The translations under genes and the position numbers were made by a program. A DNA stretch of 30,099 nt from Promethearchaeota archaeon. GTDB taxonomy: Archaea; Asgardarchaeota; Lokiarchaeia; Sigynarchaeales; SOKP01. Where the stretch lies: contig JAUXAJ010000025.1 of NCBI GenBank assembly GCA_030620005.1, forward strand, positions 1 through 30,099, written 5' to 3'. The notes beneath the pieces are model-generated. The model searched no databases and was not told where the DNA came from. It saw nothing but the letters and a program-made list of their open reading frames with translations. The stretch's first letter is position 1, and each line of letters starts with the position of its first letter. Positions 1 to 8,405 of this stretch are shown here, one piece after another.

Positions 1-216
1 TTTTTTTTTTTATTCTTATTTTTAAAAGACATAGGACTATATATTAAACCTTATTTAATCTGTTTCTGAATATGGCTGTGAACAATCTCATTTAAGTTAT
101 CCATTAATTAAAATCGTTGTTTTTTAATACTTTTTTTCAAAATATATTAGAAAGATCTAAATTGACTAATATTTTTTGAGTAAAATGGATGAAAATAGGG
201 AGACAATTGTAGAAGA
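1..216. other. AT-rich upstream region, no gene seen
   Basis: Very AT-rich with long T-runs and no convincing coding frame. Short ATG frames at 72 and 185 hit stops within about a dozen codons. A 9-bp complementarity exists between 182-190 and 286-294, but it does not form a bulge-helix-bulge and is probably incidental. Confidence 0.5.
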
Positions 217-496
217 GTGTTAGAATATCAAAAAAGTATCCATAAAAAAAGCGTGATAAAAAATTATAAAAATAGACGATATTAAATCCATTTTTAAAGA
301 ATTAAATAAAAGAAATGGATTACCAATTGAACGAATTTTAAGTATAATAAAAAATTATAAGGGAAAAGATCAAAATTTTATTACAGAATTAGAAAAAATC
401 TTAAAAGAATTAAAAACAAATGGTTTAACAAGGATCAAATTAACTTTACAAGAGATTAGTAAATTACTTGGTGTTTTTTTTGACAATATTTTATAT
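217..496 (+). pseudogene. 5' part of the LAGLIDADG gene, out of frame or start-less
   Basis: The frame of the downstream LAGLIDADG gene stays open upstream of its first ATG (497) back to a TAA at 257. The extra translation looks like real protein, for example RNGLPIERILS and LQEISKLLGV, but contains no ATG, GTG or TTG start. Frame 1 is open from a GTG at 217. If one A is removed from the A-run at 258-263, the two frames join into a continuous N-terminus beginning at GTG 217. The gene therefore probably starts near 217 and carries a 1-nt frameshift, which is either an assembly error in a homopolymer or a real mutation. I also looked for a BHB intron here, as in the moxR-like gene, and could not build one. 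Confidence 0.45.
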
Positions 497-2587
497 ATGG
501 GCATTTCGATAAGTCAAGAAAATTTAGAAAAACTTGAGCTTTTAATTGGCAGACAAATTGATTATACTATAATAGCTAAAAAAAAACCTTTTTTTGATCA
601 TACCGAAGACCGTATTAATATTGATTCTAAATTATTAGATAAGATATACCAAGAAATTGTAAAAGAGAATCCATTAATTAATTTTAAAAAAGATATAAGT
701 AAAAAAATCGGTACCGATATATATCTTACTCTGAAATACTCAATGAGTAAAGAAAGCTTTGCAAAATTACAAAAATTATATGGTAAACCCATTCCTTATA
801 AGATAGGGAATTCTGTTCAAAAAAAAATAAAATTAACTGTTAATGAAGATCTCGTAGAAATGATGGCAATAATACTAGGCGATGGTCAACTTCGAGAAAA
901 ACTAAATCCACCAACATACACCGTTGGAATTTCTTTAAACATTGATGACTATGAATATGTAAATTATGTAAGAGATTTAATGATTAAAGTATTTCAATTT
1001 CAAGTCAGCGAAAGTTTAGCAAAAAATAGAAAAAACGCAACAGGTGAAGAAAAAGGATTAGTACTTACTGTTTCTGGTCTGTCTTTAATTAGAGAACTTA
1101 AAGCCTTGGGACTTACTCCGGGAGATAAAGTAAAAAATCAAGTTGGCATACCTTTATGGTTTTTTGATAGTGATAAATTTAAAATCACTTGCTTAAGAGG
1201 ATTGATCGATACTGATGGTTGTATCTCTGTCATGAAAAAAAGAAAATCAATGTATATCTCTTTTATTAATGGCTCTAAACCTTTAGTCGAAGGATTTTGG
1301 AGATTATGTAATTCATTAAACATTAGATCTTCAAATGTACATGGTCCTTATAAAGTAGTAGATCCTAGATCTGGATATATCTCGCACATGTACAGTGTTG
1401 CTATTGGTGCTAAGGAACAAGTTAAAAAATTTCTAGAATTAATTAAACCAAAGAAGTGGGACCTTAGAAAAAAATATATTGGGACTGTATTAATTAGTCT
1501 TAGCGATCCTAACAAAAGTGAGTTAATTGAAAGACAAATTAAATTGGATTTCCCAAAAATAACAGATCGTCATTATTCAAAAAAATATGAAGAATATTTA
1601 GTGAGTTCATGTCAAAAACAGGGATACACCATTAATAAAACAACGATAAATCGAGTGATTACTGATGCCTTAACAATTCAAGTAAGCCAATATTCCCGCG
1701 ATTACGCTGAATATTTAAAAAGAACATACGAAATTTATGGAAGATTTCTTGATATTAGAAAAATCATAGATGAGCAAGGAAATATTCCAATACCTGCCCA
1801 AATTACGGTTACAAACTATTTGAAAGCTTTGTTTGATGAAAAATCCTATAAAAAATATAAAGATGGATACCAAAAATGGTATGATAATAACACATTTATA
1901 AAAACAGAAAATTTTGAAATTGTTTATATAATGTATAAATACAGAGAAGAACTTTGTATAGATATTTGTAGAATTATAAAAAATTTATCTTTTTTCCCTA
2001 ATGAAACTCAAATTTTAAACCAATTAATATATCTTATTAATAATCAAGATTTAAATGGCAATATTAGTCCTGAATTACTAGAAAAATCAAAAAATCAGAA
2101 TGATATTATTGATTATGAAAAAATAGATAATTTTCTTGATGAGGTTAAAGTTTTACGATTTGAACGCTTAGCATATCTACTAAATAATCATGAATATAGC
2201 CAATTTACAAGAAAATTTTTAATGGAACATGTTAAATTTGTCAGAAAAGTTATAACCTTATCTAATTCTAATAAAAAAATTAATATAACACAATCAGCTG
2301 CAGAATACAAATTGCTTAAAGGTCGTCCCAATGTTAGAAAATTGTTAAAAGTTATATTATCTGAAATAAAAAATAATGTTGCTACAGAGAAAAATCAAGA
2401 AGTTAATACAAATCCTAATAAAAAAAATCAAAAAAAGAAAAATACAGTAAAAAAAGGAAGAGTCAATAAAGGGGGTGGTGGATATAATTTTGCTCTCAAT
2501 TATGAAAATTTTTTCGGACCTTATGAAGAGAGCGATTTTGACGACGATGATTCGTTTTTATCACCAAAAGTCAGGGAAACAATTTGA
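497..2587 (+). CDS. LAGLIDADG homing-endonuclease-like protein
   Basis: Main open part (696 aa) of a protein with two LAGLIDADG motifs: LGDG at about residues 127-130 (context MMAIILGDGQL) and LRGLIDTDG at 233-241. The spacing is as expected for a monomeric two-repeat endonuclease or maturase-type domain. Both helices keep the acidic residue that binds catalytic metal in this family. Upstream is a helical N-terminal region of about 110 residues. Downstream is a long Lys/Asn-rich helical region, then a basic linker (KKNQKKKN), a GGGG turn and an acidic tail (DFDDDD). It is a free-standing ORF, not visibly inside a host gene or intein. The true start is probably near 217, and the 3' end may continue to 2720 through another A-run frameshift. 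Whether it is still active, or has become a DNA- or RNA-binding regulator as some free-standing archaeal LAGLIDADG proteins have, cannot be told. Confidence 0.8.
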   Translation: MGISISQENLEKLELLIGRQIDYTIIAKKKPFFDHTEDRINIDSKLLDKIYQEIVKENPLINFKKDISKKIGTDIYLTLKYSMSKESFAKLQKLYGKPIPYKIGNSVQKKIKLTVNEDLVEMMAIILGDGQLREKLNPPTYTVGISLNIDDYEYVNYVRDLMIKVFQFQVSESLAKNRKNATGEEKGLVLTVSGLSLIRELKALGLTPGDKVKNQVGIPLWFFDSDKFKITCLRGLIDTDGCISVMKKRKSMYISFINGSKPLVEGFWRLCNSLNIRSSNVHGPYKVVDPRSGYISHMYSVAIGAKEQVKKFLELIKPKKWDLRKKYIGTVLISLSDPNKSELIERQIKLDFPKITDRHYSKKYEEYLVSSCQKQGYTINKTTINRVITDALTIQVSQYSRDYAEYLKRTYEIYGRFLDIRKIIDEQGNIPIPAQITVTNYLKALFDEKSYKKYKDGYQKWYDNNTFIKTENFEIVYIMYKYREELCIDICRIIKNLSFFPNETQILNQLIYLINNQDLNGNISPELLEKSKNQNDIIDYEKIDNFLDEVKVLRFERLAYLLNNHEYSQFTRKFLMEHVKFVRKVITLSNSNKKINITQSAAEYKLLKGRPNVRKLLKVILSEIKNNVATEKNQEVNTNPNKKNQKKKNTVKKGRVNKGGGGYNFALNYENFFGPYEESDFDDDDSFLSPKVRETI

Positions 2588-2720
2588 TGTCCTCTTATTA
2601 GATAAAGAGATTAATGTTGGAGACTTTCAAATTCAAACCAATATTCCCTTTCAGAATTTTGAAGAGGTTAAAGAATGGTTATTAGAGTGGAGAGATTTAA
2701 TTTTAGAAGCTTTAAAATGA
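2547..2720 (+). CDS. Small ORF or frameshifted C-terminus of the LAGLIDADG protein
   Basis: A 57-codon frame starting at ATG 2547 overlaps the end of the LAGLIDADG ORF by 41 nt and ends with the segment EEVKEWLLEWRDLILEALK, which looks like a genuine amphipathic helix. Two readings fit. It may be a small separate gene with a GAAGAGAG-like ribosome site upstream. Alternatively, deleting one A from the run at 2566-2569 fuses the upstream SFLSPK directly to SGKQFDVLLLDKE, making this the real C-terminus. The second reading is favoured because the same kind of A-run frameshift explains the 5' end of the gene. No function can be assigned. Confidence 0.4.
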   Translation: MIRFYHQKSGKQFDVLLLDKEINVGDFQIQTNIPFQNFEEVKEWLLEWRDLILEALK

Positions 2721-2959
2721 TTAAAAATTGACGATTCTGATTGTTGGTTTATTAATTTATTAAGTTAGTTTTAAGAGTTTTAAAATCCAAAGGTCTAAAG
2801 ATAAAATTATCTTTAGATTTTATGGTGTTTCACAACAGGAAGTTGATGATTTTATGAAAAAAAGAAAAGGATTTAAACATTTGAGAAAAAGTATCCTATA
2901 AGAATTAATAATCTATTCTACAAAAAATTAAAAAAAAAATTTTTATTAGTTATTAAAAT
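2721..2959. other. Intergenic region with a possible gene remnant
   Basis: Between the LAGLIDADG locus (+) and cooS (-), which converge here. A short + frame at 2764-2901 encodes protein-like sequence (FYGVSQQEVDDFMKKRKGF) but has no start codon. It may be a remnant of a gene tail. The rest is AT-rich and featureless apart from the hairpin at 2794-2817. Confidence 0.3.
2794..2817 (+). terminator. Perfect 10-bp hairpin between convergent genes
   Basis: TCTAAAGATA and TATCTTTAGA form a perfect inverted repeat with a 4-nt loop, followed by a short T-run (TTTTA). Placed after the + strand ORFs and before the end of cooS on the opposite strand, it could act as a transcript end. It was tested as a BHB intron and fails, because no 4-bp central helix with 3-nt bulges can be drawn. 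Confidence 0.35.
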
Positions 2960-4896
2960 TTAAATACCTAATTTCTTTCGGTTTGCTTCAATGTGGGCTA
3001 GAATGCCGTCAGCAGCTTCAATTGCATCCATTTCGACATGCATTACTCCGCCAGTTAGATCCTTACAGTCTTCTGTTAAAAGCTTGACCAGATTTGGACC
3101 ACCCGTAACTGTTGGTACTGGATTAACATATGTATAAAGACCAAAAGCTAGGGCAAAAATCGCATCAATCGTCGCCTTCTGCTCCATTGGAACTCACTAA
3201 TCTTGAATCAATTAGTAATATATTCTGGAGCCGCAGCTGCAACTGGTAAATCTGGAATAGGAACGCCTCCAAGAGCCTCTGAGACAGCTCCAAGTAAATC
3301 GGTTAACCTACCCGTATCCGTGCAAGTGCCATAACTTAATACGGGAGGAATGCCTAATTTCTCGCACAACGATTTGAGCCCTGGACCTGCTAGATCTTTC
3401 GCTTCATTACTGCAAAGTCCCGCAACTTGTAATCCCGCATTACCGCATCCCATTGATAAAATTAATAGATCTCTTTTAATTAATTCTTTTGTAATGTTTA
3501 CAGTGTGAACATCTTGACCATTGTCTCTTAGACTTGTACAAGAGACCAATCCCACAATTCCTCTAATTGTGCCGTCTTTAATAGCATCCAGAAGGGGATT
3601 GAGACTCCCTCCAAGAGCTTCTAAAATGCTCTCAGTTGAAAACCCTACAATTGATTCACTCATATCTAATCCCGTGATTGGCTCTATAGATTTTCTACGT
3701 TCTTTAAAATTATCAATGGCCATTTGTAGCAATTGCGCCGCCTGTTCTTCTGCTTTTTCGGGTTTGTAATCAATTCTTTCGTCAATGCCTTCAAAAACAA
3801 CAACTTCAGAAACTGGAATTAGTTTGAACTTGTATCTTTCAGCATATTTTGGGTCAATGGGCATGCAACAATTCATATCGCAAACAAACACATCAATACA
3901 TCCACTTGCTAATATGGCCTCTTGCATGATCCAATTTCCAGTAAATCCATAAAAGACATCATCCATTTCCCATCTTTGTATCATTTCTTGTCCTGTTTCT
4001 ATATTTGCAATTATTCTTAGCCCTTTTGCGCCAACCGACTTTGCTTTTTCTTGCCAATCCTGCTTTCTTGCTAGTAAAACCATGGCAAATCCTAAGAACG
4101 GTTCATGACCATTAGGAACGATGTTTACATAGTCAGGATCTAATACGCCTAAATTAACGCGCATTTTATGTGGTCTTGGGATATTAAACAAAATATCTTG
4201 ACAAAATTCATTAACGATTTGACTTTGATATGCCATCGCTATTCCTAATCTCATCGCTTTAAACGCTAAACTGGCATAATAACCATCAACATTAGTAAGA
4301 CAAGAACTTGTTGAAAACATTATTTCACCATGAAGTCCTCCAGGGAAGATATTTAGTTTTTTCCAAACTTCTTTTCTTTCTGGAGGCGCTAATGCTTCAA
4401 CAATTTTACTTGGTTCGTTAAATGGCCTGTTAAAATCTTCTTTTACAAATTCGCATAAACGAATAGCAATTTCTTTTTCTGATCCCGACGTGTCTAAACC
4501 TAACCGTCCAGCAAAACTTCTTAATTTTTGAGGTTCACTTATTTTAAAGGGTGTTTTTCCTTCTACTGTCGCTATTAAGGTTTTAATGGTTGTTTCTGCG
4601 TGATAATGATAAGTAGATGACCCCATGACATTCCTCAAGAGCATCATTCGCATTGCCATGCCATCAGCGGTCATTCCACATACTCCTCTTTTATCAATCG
4701 AAGCATCTGCGCGACAAGGACCATTTGAACACAAATCACATCGAGCCCCTTTTAGACAAAAAGGGCATCTTTTATCGGGATCTCCACCAAATTCTTGAGC
4801 TTCATATCGATCCCAAATATTTGTCATTCCGTCCTTTTTTATTCTTTCATATACTTTTTGTACTGTTTTGTGAAAAGATATTCTTTCTCCTTCCAT
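2960..4896 (-). CDS. cooS: Carbon monoxide dehydrogenase catalytic subunit, interrupted by one BHB intron
   Basis: Anaerobic Ni-Fe CO dehydrogenase catalytic subunit (CO + H2O to CO2 + 2 e-). Exons on the minus strand are 4896-3220 and 3187-2960, giving 634 aa when the 32-nt intron is removed, the normal family length. ATG 4896 is chosen over TTG 4929 because AAAGGT lies just upstream. By comparison with Carboxydothermus CooS-II (recalled, not aligned by software), visible residues are cluster Cys at 44, 47, 53, 56, 61 and 73, C-cluster ligands His264, Cys343/344, Cys453, Cys484 and Cys525, and the active-site Lys563, which lies in exon 2. Two oddities: the position of C-cluster Cys295 is Glu300 (IETGQE), and the second cluster-D Cys is Arg52. 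Unspliced, exon 1 runs into TGA at 3210-3208. No cooC, cooF or acs genes are adjacent, so this is a lone CooS of unknown partner. Confidence 0.9.
3188..3219 (-). other. 32-nt bulge-helix-bulge intron in cooS
   Basis: On the minus-strand RNA the outer helix GCUCCA/UGGAGC (3231-3226 with 3186-3181, 6 bp, exon-exon) is followed by the central helix GAAU/GUUC (3225-3222 with 3193-3190, one U-G). Bulge 1 is AUA (3221-3219), and the inner hairpin has 8 bp (3218-3211 with 3201-3194, one U-G). Bulge 2 is CAA (3189-3187). Cleavage after the second nucleotide of each bulge removes 3219-3188 and joins codon TAT to ATG (phase 0), giving PEYMEQKA, colinear with the CooS family across its catalytic lysine. 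Both bulges are exactly 3 nt and the central helix exactly 4 bp, the canonical archaeal splicing-endonuclease substrate. The intron carries the in-frame TGA and shifts the frame. Confidence 0.9.
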
Positions 4897-5262
4897 TATT
4901 TTTACCTTTATTTTGTTAATTCTAATCAAACTTCTTTAAGTTGCTCTAGTTTATAAAATTTTTAGTTTTGAATTATAAATACAGATTTATCTAAGAGATA
5001 CAATTATGAGATTGCGAAATGTAAAGACGAGGTAACGATTGAGGCGTTTAAAGACATCCCTAAATAGCCAAAAAAGCGAAGCAATCCGCAATAAATAGCC
5101 TTAAATTTGTTATACATCAAATAAAAAAATTAATTGTTGAAGTTGAATATAGTGTAATATTTTTAAATGTTTAAAATGTTTAAGATCATGCAAAAAAGTA
5201 TTATACAAGTAATGGAATAAAAGGGACCAATCTCTTTAAAAGATATAGTGATGTGAAGATTA
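4897..5262. other. Divergent promoter region between cooS and the GTPase gene
   Basis: Contains the cooS ribosome site (AAAGGT on the minus strand) and TATA-like tracts for cooS near 4949-4961 and 4969-4980. On the plus strand a short coding-looking tail (YEIAKCKDEVTIEAFKDIPK, 4999-5061, stop TAG) has no start and may be a gene remnant. GTGATGTGAAG lies just upstream of the GTPase ATG at 5263. Nothing else is recognised. Confidence 0.4.
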
Positions 5263-5805
5263 ATGAAGAGCATGCCAATTTACAGGTTTAAAATATGCAT
5301 TTTCGGGGATGGAGGTGTCGGAAAGACCACATTAGTGAATAGATGTCTTACTGGCGTGTTTAAAGACGACATGGTAATGACCTTGGGAATGGAATTTTTC
5401 GTCAAAAAGTTAACTATCAGTAACGTCAGGGTATCTCTACAAATATGGGATTTTGCGGGCCAGCGACAATTCAAAGCGCTTCTTCCATCAAACGTTTCCA
5501 ATGCATCTGGAGGGCTTTTCATGTACGACATTACCCGATATTTGACCGTAAAAAATTTAAACGAATGGATAACGATCTTCAAGAAAAATAATAATGCAAT
5601 CGGGAAGGTTCCAATTGTACTGGTCGGGGGAAAGTTAGACCTTAAAGAATATAGATCCATCTCTAAAGAGACCGGTTTCGAAATAGCGAAAAAAAACGAC
5701 TTTTTTAAATTTATTGAATGCTCTAGTGTAACAGGGGAAAATGTGGACGAAATTTTTATAACGCTTGCCCGAGAGATATTGAAAACAAAAGGATTAATCG
5801 AATGA
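5263..5805 (+). CDS. Rab/Ras-family small GTPase
   Basis: A 180-aa single-domain GTPase of the eukaryote-like Ras superfamily, a hallmark expansion of Asgard archaea. The P-loop GDGGVGKT (residues 15-22) is intact and the G3 motif is WDFAGQ (Rab: WDTAGQ), retaining the catalytic Gln. G5 is ECSSVTGEN. G4 is unusual: VGGKLD where NKxD is expected, so the guanine-specifying Asn is replaced by Gly while Lys and Asp remain. There is no C-terminal Cys for prenylation and no membrane segment, so it is probably cytosolic or recruited by a partner. No regulator (roadblock, longin or GAP) is adjacent. GTP binding is likely; specificity may be altered. Confidence 0.9.
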   Translation: MKSMPIYRFKICIFGDGGVGKTTLVNRCLTGVFKDDMVMTLGMEFFVKKLTISNVRVSLQIWDFAGQRQFKALLPSNVSNASGGLFMYDITRYLTVKNLNEWITIFKKNNNAIGKVPIVLVGGKLDLKEYRSISKETGFEIAKKNDFFKFIECSSVTGENVDEIFITLAREILKTKGLIE

Positions 5806-6001
5806 ACCTCTGATTTTGATAAAAAAGTCTCTTTCAAGGTTTTATCTAATTCGAAGCGTCTTTCGACCTGAAAACTAAATCATGTTAATCAAACTAAACT
5901 TGAATCAAGCATCCAACAGGGGGCAATCAAAAAAATAGTTAAAAATAATGCCCAAAATAAAAAACAAAGAATCTATAGGTAGAGAATAAGAAAGACTAAC
6001 G

Positions 6002-6025
6002 AAAAAATTTAATGAAATTCATTAA
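6002..6025 (-). terminator. Terminator-like hairpin downstream of the mttB homologue
   Basis: On the minus strand TTAATGA and TCATTAA (6025-6009) form a 7-8 bp stem with a very short loop, followed by ATTTTTT. It lies 15-38 nt past the stop codon of the methyltransferase gene, in the convergent gap with the GTPase gene. Confidence 0.45.
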
Positions 6026-6039
6026 TTTCGAAAGTTGAA

Positions 6040-7566
6040 TTAATCATCAGATCTTATTTCCATGCCATCAGGTAAGGTAACGCTAGGAGCAGATATTCCT
6101 TCGGCTTTTTTATAGTATTCAAGATTTCTCTCGTCAACTTTTTTCATGTAAGCTTTCAGTTCTGTATCAATGTCTGCAGGCAATTCGTATTCAGTAAAGT
6201 TTTCCAGTAAATTTTCGACCATTTCAGTGGCTACAGCTATAATATCCTTGGAACCCTTCTTACGCCATGTTGTACGGCGATCTCTACTGACTAATTTTGG
6301 CCTAAACAACTCATCTCCAAAATTTTTCAAAGTATGCTTTTCACCGAGATAATTCACGCCTTTTGCGGTGCTCGTTGCTACTTTCTTTATAACGTCCAAT
6401 CCAATGGTATTTTCGTTTATCGTGATTCCTTCAAGCGCTCTTTTAACCATTCCCACCAATTCGTTATCAATGGGAAGCAATTCTAAGGCTCCAGCTAAAG
6501 TTGCCTCGTAAGTTCCTGCACAAGTTATGAAATTAATACCCGCTTGAGCCGCAAACATTAAGGTTTGAAAACGCTCGAACCCATTCTGGAGGTCAAGGCA
6601 CTTTGAATCTGTAACTCCCCCGAGTGCTCTGGAAGGAATGTCGTAATACTGTGCTAATTGAGCGATTCCAGCAGTGATAAGCCCCGTTTCTACGGCGCCT
6701 ATGGCAGAGTTTCCCGACCTCATATCGGTAGTATGTGAAACCGAGCCGTAAAAAACTGGCGCCCCAGGATTGCATACTTGAGCAAGTATTATTCCGCCAA
6801 GAATTTCCGCGTTAGTTTGAGTTAAAAGTCCCGCTAATGTAATCGGGGCAGAAATGCCACCAAGCGCTTCCGGTGCAATAATTAGGGGTTGCTTGTATTT
6901 CGTGAATATCGCAAGGCCATTTGTCATGATTTTAGGCAAGTGAAGCGGGCTTGTAGGGTTAAAAATACCAAACAATCTAGGTCTTTTAACAAGTTCTTCT
7001 TCTCCACCCGCTATAATTGAAGCCATTTTTATCGAATCTTCGCTCGCTACCCTTCCATAACACCCGTGTCCGTAAGGTTTGCGCATGTTTTTTGCCCAAT
7101 TGTAAATACATACCACGTGAAGCGTGGTATATTTAATGTCTCCTGGCCATAAATCAATTTGAGAACAACTTAAATGCTCTAAACTATCCACTAAGCGCAT
7201 TGCGCTCACAGTATCCTCGAGTATTGATTTCCTAACACCGCTTTTATTAGATGGATCGTTGATTTTCACGGGAGCTCCTATTGTTGTAAAATGAGTATTG
7301 TGAGTATTAATTTCAAAATTATAAGAACCGTCTGAACCGTGTAGTTTGAAAGAACTTGGAGCTTTTTTTATTTGCTCTTTTACAAAAGATTCAGGAAATT
7401 TCACAAAATTTGATTCTTGATCGAGCTTCGCACCGTGTTCTTGCAAAAGCTTGCGCGAATCCTCGTCGTCTATTTTAATGCCTATGGTTTCGAACAATTC
7501 TAAGGTAGCAGAGTTGATGGTTTCTATTTCGTCTTTCGAGAGAACGGTAATTTTATTCAATTTCAT
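6040..7566 (-). CDS. MttB-family (non-pyrrolysine) corrinoid methyltransferase
   Basis: A 508-aa member of the trimethylamine methyltransferase (MttB) superfamily, TIM-barrel enzymes that move a methyl group from a methylated amine to a corrinoid protein. Family signatures include the N-terminal ELFETIGIKI segment and the Gly-rich barrel region (APEALGGISAPITLAG). The reading frame contains no UAG, so it is the pyrrolysine-free type, of which characterised members act on quaternary amines such as glycine betaine (MtgB), proline betaine or carnitine. The actual substrate cannot be told. ATG 7566 is chosen over GTG 7575 because GTGA sits 5 nt upstream of that ATG. No corrinoid protein gene is adjacent, so it must work with one encoded elsewhere. 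A 7-bp inverted repeat lies just upstream. Confidence 0.85.
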   Translation of the reverse strand: MKLNKITVLSKDEIETINSATLELFETIGIKIDDEDSRKLLQEHGAKLDQESNFVKFPESFVKEQIKKAPSSFKLHGSDGSYNFEINTHNTHFTTIGAPVKINDPSNKSGVRKSILEDTVSAMRLVDSLEHLSCSQIDLWPGDIKYTTLHVVCIYNWAKNMRKPYGHGCYGRVASEDSIKMASIIAGGEEELVKRPRLFGIFNPTSPLHLPKIMTNGLAIFTKYKQPLIIAPEALGGISAPITLAGLLTQTNAEILGGIILAQVCNPGAPVFYGSVSHTTDMRSGNSAIGAVETGLITAGIAQLAQYYDIPSRALGGVTDSKCLDLQNGFERFQTLMFAAQAGINFITCAGTYEATLAGALELLPIDNELVGMVKRALEGITINENTIGLDVIKKVATSTAKGVNYLGEKHTLKNFGDELFRPKLVSRDRRTTWRKKGSKDIIAVATEMVENLLENFTEYELPADIDTELKAYMKKVDERNLEYYKKAEGISAPSVTLPDGMEIRSDD

Positions 7567-7595
7567 TTCGTTCACATTCTTTAGAAGTTATTTTT

Positions 7596-7612
7596 AATTA
7601 TTACGAATAATT
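7596..7612. promoter_or_regulatory. Inverted repeat upstream of the mttB homologue
   Basis: AATTATT-ACG-AATAATT, a perfect 7-bp inverted repeat with a 3-nt spacer, 30-46 nt upstream of the chosen ATG and overlapping the expected promoter. It could be a repressor site. In DNA this AT-rich, chance is also possible. Confidence 0.25.
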
Positions 7613-7766
7613 TTAGGTTATTTCTCTATAATACTTTCTTATTCTTATTTTTTTTAATATTTCAAGCAAATATTTTTACTCTTATTCTTTTTTCTTTCAA
7701 TTTCTTATTCTTAATTATTTTACTCTTGACCATTCTTTTTTAACAACTTTTAAAAAATCCATTTTT

Positions 7767-8405
7767 TTATAAGAAATGTTCCTTGAAATGGTTTAATTCG
7801 CGCTCTTCTCCAATTGAAGTTGCTTCCTTATGCCCTGGAAACATAATAAAATTATCTGAAAGCTCGTAATTATTCATGATTTTTTTCCTAATGCTGGAAA
7901 AAAGCAAGGATTGACTAGATCCAGGCATATCAGTTCGTCCTATTTCTCTTCGGAAAATTAAATCTCCAGTAAAAATGATGCCGTCAATCTTTTGACCGTT
8001 AAACTCTTTAACGTCCTTAGTGTAATAACTTAATGATCCCGGGGAATGACCTGGAGTTGATAAAATGTGTAAATTAATTTGGCCAATCTTAATCAAATCT
8101 CCTTCTCCTATCCACTTATCAGCTGGTTTCCGCGCCATGAATCCTAAATCGTGATCTTTTTTGTTATATGCGACAGGAATTTTGAAATGCCGCTTAATAT
8201 TCCGTGCTCTAATTCCATGATCAAAGTGTGCGTGAGTCAATAAAACAAAGATTGGCTTGCAATCAAGTTGATCGACGCTGTTAATTATAGTTTTAGGTTC
8301 TGAACCGGGATCTATAATCACTACTTCCCGCGTTTTTTCAGAACCGAAAATATAACAATTAGTTGCAAAAGGACCTACAATTAGTCTTTTAAAAATCATT
8401 ATCAT
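7767..8405 (-). CDS. Metallo-beta-lactamase-fold hydrolase, glyoxalase II-like
   Basis: A 212-aa single-domain metallo-beta-lactamase-fold protein. The metal-binding motif THAHFDH is at residues 57-63. Further ligands are seen in TPGHSPGS (His), FTGDLIF (Asp) and FPGHKE (His), the set typical of hydroxyacylglutathione hydrolase-like and YcbL-like proteins. These enzymes hydrolyse thioesters or related substrates in the cytoplasm. The archaeal substrate is unknown, and glutathione is not expected in this organism. Two ATGs (8405, 8399) are possible starts. It lies in the same direction as the mttB homologue, 191 nt before it, probably as its own transcript. Confidence 0.85.
   Translation of the reverse strand: MIMIFKRLIVGPFATNCYIFGSEKTREVVIIDPGSEPKTIINSVDQLDCKPIFVLLTHAHFDHGIRARNIKRHFKIPVAYNKKDHDLGFMARKPADKWIGEGDLIKIGQINLHILSTPGHSPGSLSYYTKDVKEFNGQKIDGIIFTGDLIFRREIGRTDMPGSSQSLLFSSIRKKIMNNYELSDNFIMFPGHKEATSIGEERELNHFKEHFL

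Noticed and set aside
182..294. Helices upstream of the LAGLIDADG ORF as a BHB intron hiding a first exon
   Set aside because: Several registers were tried and none gives the required central helix. A single-base frameshift at 258-263 explains the data more simply.
2960..3187. The cooS C-terminal piece as a separate 75-aa gene with its own GTGAG ribosome site
   Set aside because: The piece begins mid-domain, carries the catalytic Lys, and BHB removal of 32 nt joins it in frame to the upstream part. The ribosome-site-like bases belong to the intron stem.
4999..5061. The coding-like tail YEIAKCKDEVTIEAF as a gene
   Set aside because: It has no start codon and only about 20 codons; kept only as a possible remnant.
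5280..5837. A 185-aa frame antisense to the GTPase
   Set aside because: It is a shadow of the GTPase, whose motifs are unambiguous.
6040..7566. A pyrrolysine-containing MttB
   Set aside because: The frame is full length with no internal UAG.
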